Below are positions 62,398-64,000 of a stretch of 64,000 nt of DNA, piece by piece. Below the pieces are notes generated by a model. It worked only from the letters and a program-made list of their open reading frames with translations, had not been told where the DNA came from and searched no databases. This stretch comes from Paracoccaceae bacterium. Lineage in GTDB: Bacteria > Pseudomonadota > Alphaproteobacteria > Rhodobacterales > Rhodobacteraceae. The position numbers and the translations under genes are program-made. The stretch is taken from contig WKFK01000015.1 of the NCBI GenBank assembly GCA_014872815.1, positions 62,001-126,000 of the forward strand, given 5' to 3'. Every line of letters starts with the position of its first letter. Position 1 is the first letter of the stretch.

Positions 62398-64000
62398 ATG
62401 GTACCGCTGGACGACTCCAAGGGAGTTTGGAAGAAAAAAGGCACGGGAAAATCGCGCCGTACGCCCAAAGGGCGACAGGTTGACGACGCCGCGCTGGCCG
62501 AGATTCAGATGCTATTGGGAAAGTCGCCGCGTCGGCGTGACCTGCTGATCGAGTTTTTGCATCTTATTCAAGACGCTTACGGGCATTTGTCCGCCGCACA
62601 CATCCGCGCTTTGGCGGAAGAGATGCGGGTTGGGCAGGCCGAGGTCTATGAGGTTGCCACCTTCTATGCCCATTTTGATGTGGTCTCCGAGGACGAGCCC
62701 CCCCCCCCTGCCCTAACCATTCGAGTGTGTGATTCGCTGTCGTGCGAGTTGGCGGGTGCGGAACAACTGCATCAGGCGCTGAAAGACGGCATGGATCCGT
62801 CCGAAGTGCGCGTGCTACGGGCACCTTGCATGGGGCGCTGTGATACGGCGCCGACACTAGAATTGGGCCACAATCACATTGACCACGCCACGGTGGAAAA
62901 GGTTGAGACCGCGATTGCCGCAGACGACACCCATGCGCATATTCCGGATTATGAGGACCTAGCGGCCTATCAGACCGAAGGTGGCTATGCTGAGCTTGCC
63001 AGGCTGCGCCAGGGCGGTGATTGGGAAAAAGTGCAGGAGCAGGTGCTGGCCAGTGGCCTACGCGGGCTTGGCGGCGCGGGGTTCCCGTCTGGCAAGAAGT
63101 GGGGCTTTGTGCGCGCCAACGCGGGACCAAGGTTTCTCGCGGTGAACGGCGACGAAGGCGAGCCGGGCACCTTCAAGGACCGCTACTATCTGGAGCGCCG
63201 TCCGCATCTGTTCCTCGAAGGCATGTTGGTTGCAGCATGGGCGGTGGAAGCCGAGACCTGCTTTATCTATTTACGCGACGAATATCCGGCGGCTCGGCTA
63301 ATTCTCACACGAGAGGTTGCCAAGCTGGAAGCCGCAGGAATTGTGGCGCCGGGCTACATTGATCTGCGCCGCGGCGCGGGGGCCTATATCTGCGGCGAAG
63401 AAAGCGCGATGATCGAGTCGATCGAGGGCAAGCGCGGCTTACCCCGCCACCGCCCACCGTTTGTCGCCCAAGTAGGCATCTTCAACCAACCCACATTGGT
63501 GCACAACGTGGAGACGCTTTATTGGGTGGCGCGGATTGTGCGCGAAGGCGCGGAGACCTTGGCTTCGGTTGAGCTGAACGGCCGCAAAGGGCTGCGCAGC
63601 TATTCAGTGTCAGGTCGCGTCAAAGCACCCGGCGTATATGAGCTTCCTGCGGGGTCCACCATTTTGGATATAATCGCCGCCGCGGGAGGCATGCTCGACG
63701 GGCACACATTCAAGGCCTATCAGCCGGGTGGACCCTCCTCTGGCCTGCTGCCTGCTTCGGTAGCGGATGTGCCGTTGGACTTTGACACTTTGCAGCCGCT
63801 GGGCACCTTCATTGGCTCCGCCGCCGTCGTGGTACTTTCAGATCACGACAGCGCACGGGATGCGGCGCTCAACATGCTCAAGTTCTTTGAGGACGAGAGC
63901 TGTGGGCAATGTACGCCATGCCGTACGGGCTGTGAGAAAGCTGTTAAGCTGATGCAAGCGGACAGTTGGGATCAGCCCCTGCTCGAAGACCTGTGTCAAG
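62398..64000 (+). CDS. NAD-dependent formate dehydrogenase, fused NuoE/NuoF-like subunit (partial)
   Basis: Runs off the right edge with 534 codons visible and no stop. Order: a basic N-terminus, a NuoE-like thioredoxin-fold [2Fe-2S] domain with CDSLSCELAG and APCMGRCDTAP, then a NuoF-like FMN/NAD domain (GLGGAGFPSGKKWGFVRAN, VNGDEGEPGTFKDRYYLE, CGEESAMIESIEGKRGLPR). An SLBB part and the 4Fe-4S motif SCGQCTPCRTGC follow. This is the FdsG-FdsB fusion seen in formate dehydrogenases; it passes electrons to NAD+. GGGAGGTGA precedes the ATG. An 11-base C tract at 62698-62708 lies inside the gene. Confidence 0.92.
   Translation, partial: MVPLDDSKGVWKKKGTGKSRRTPKGRQVDDAALAEIQMLLGKSPRRRDLLIEFLHLIQDAYGHLSAAHIRALAEEMRVGQAEVYEVATFYAHFDVVSEDEPPPPALTIRVCDSLSCELAGAEQLHQALKDGMDPSEVRVLRAPCMGRCDTAPTLELGHNHIDHATVEKVETAIAADDTHAHIPDYEDLAAYQTEGGYAELARLRQGGDWEKVQEQVLASGLRGLGGAGFPSGKKWGFVRANAGPRFLAVNGDEGEPGTFKDRYYLERRPHLFLEGMLVAAWAVEAETCFIYLRDEYPAARLILTREVAKLEAAGIVAPGYIDLRRGAGAYICGEESAMIESIEGKRGLPRHRPPFVAQVGIFNQPTLVHNVETLYWVARIVREGAETLASVELNGRKGLRSYSVSGRVKAPGVYELPAGSTILDIIAAAGGMLDGHTFKAYQPGGPSSGLLPASVADVPLDFDTLQPLGTFIGSAAVVVLSDHDSARDAALNMLKFFEDESCGQCTPCRTGCEKAVKLMQADSWDQPLLEDLCQ

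Noticed and set aside
1..64000. CRISPR array, prophage or transposase
   Set aside because: No regularly spaced identical repeats, no integrase or transposase motifs, and no IS-type terminal repeats were seen by eye.

Overview
The window looks like chromosomal DNA of a marine alphaproteobacterium of the Rhodobacteraceae (Roseobacter group). Pointers are the petABC order, a 41-residue L36 of the non-zinc type, TRAP transport, a NuoE/NuoF-like formate dehydrogenase subunit behind a LysR gene, the CtrA-like flagellar gene style, and the dense GC-rich coding. All of this was read from sequence; no database was searched.

Layout. 0-6 kb: flagellar block on the minus strand (motB, flgE, flgK, flgL, flgI) closed by a terminator. 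6-12.4 kb: an acyltransferase, then the TamA/TamB envelope export pair. 12.4-19.1 kb: small regulators and enzymes (TetR with a palindromic operator, GNAT, a nitroreductase/MarR pair, the threonine-degrading tdh-kbl pair and an XRE-cupin regulator). 19.3-28 kb: acetyl-CoA acetyltransferase, then the alpha-2-macroglobulin/PbpC pair. 28-38.1 kb: a hybrid histidine kinase, yaaA, recQ, yggT, a thioesterase, and a plus-strand run of transporter, MepA, a phytase-like esterase and a queuosine-precursor transporter. 38.15-38.5 kb: a gene-free stretch holding a palindrome, a probable small RNA or attenuator with an 18-codon ORF, and a copy of a dispersed repeat. 38.5-42.7 kb: arfB, an aminotransferase/kinase pair, HxlR with three matching operators, and a hydrolase. 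42.7-48 kb: NAD salvage (pncA, pncB) with a membrane hybrid kinase between them, and an N-formylglutamate amidohydrolase. 48.0-48.4 kb: tRNA-Val and rpmJ.

48.5-58.1 kb is the most unusual part: a TRAP transporter, a DUF1445 (D-glutamate cyclase family) gene and a LysR gene on the minus strand. Facing them is a more AT-rich plus-strand pair: an unrecognised 494-residue protein with an effector-like N-terminus, and a long protein that I read as a glutamate-racemase-like domain fused to a DUF4392 (D-glutamate cyclase C-terminal) domain. The fusion is interrupted by a one-base frameshift in an A6 tract and by an in-frame TAG. The two cyclase halves, DUF1445 and DUF4392, are one protein in human mitochondria (DGLUCY). 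Here they are close neighbours, next to a transporter and a racemase domain, so the region reads as a D-glutamate/5-oxoproline locus, possibly with a host-directed or decaying part.

58.3-64 kb: the cytochrome bc1 operon petABC, then a LysR regulator and the start of a formate dehydrogenase operon that runs off the right edge.
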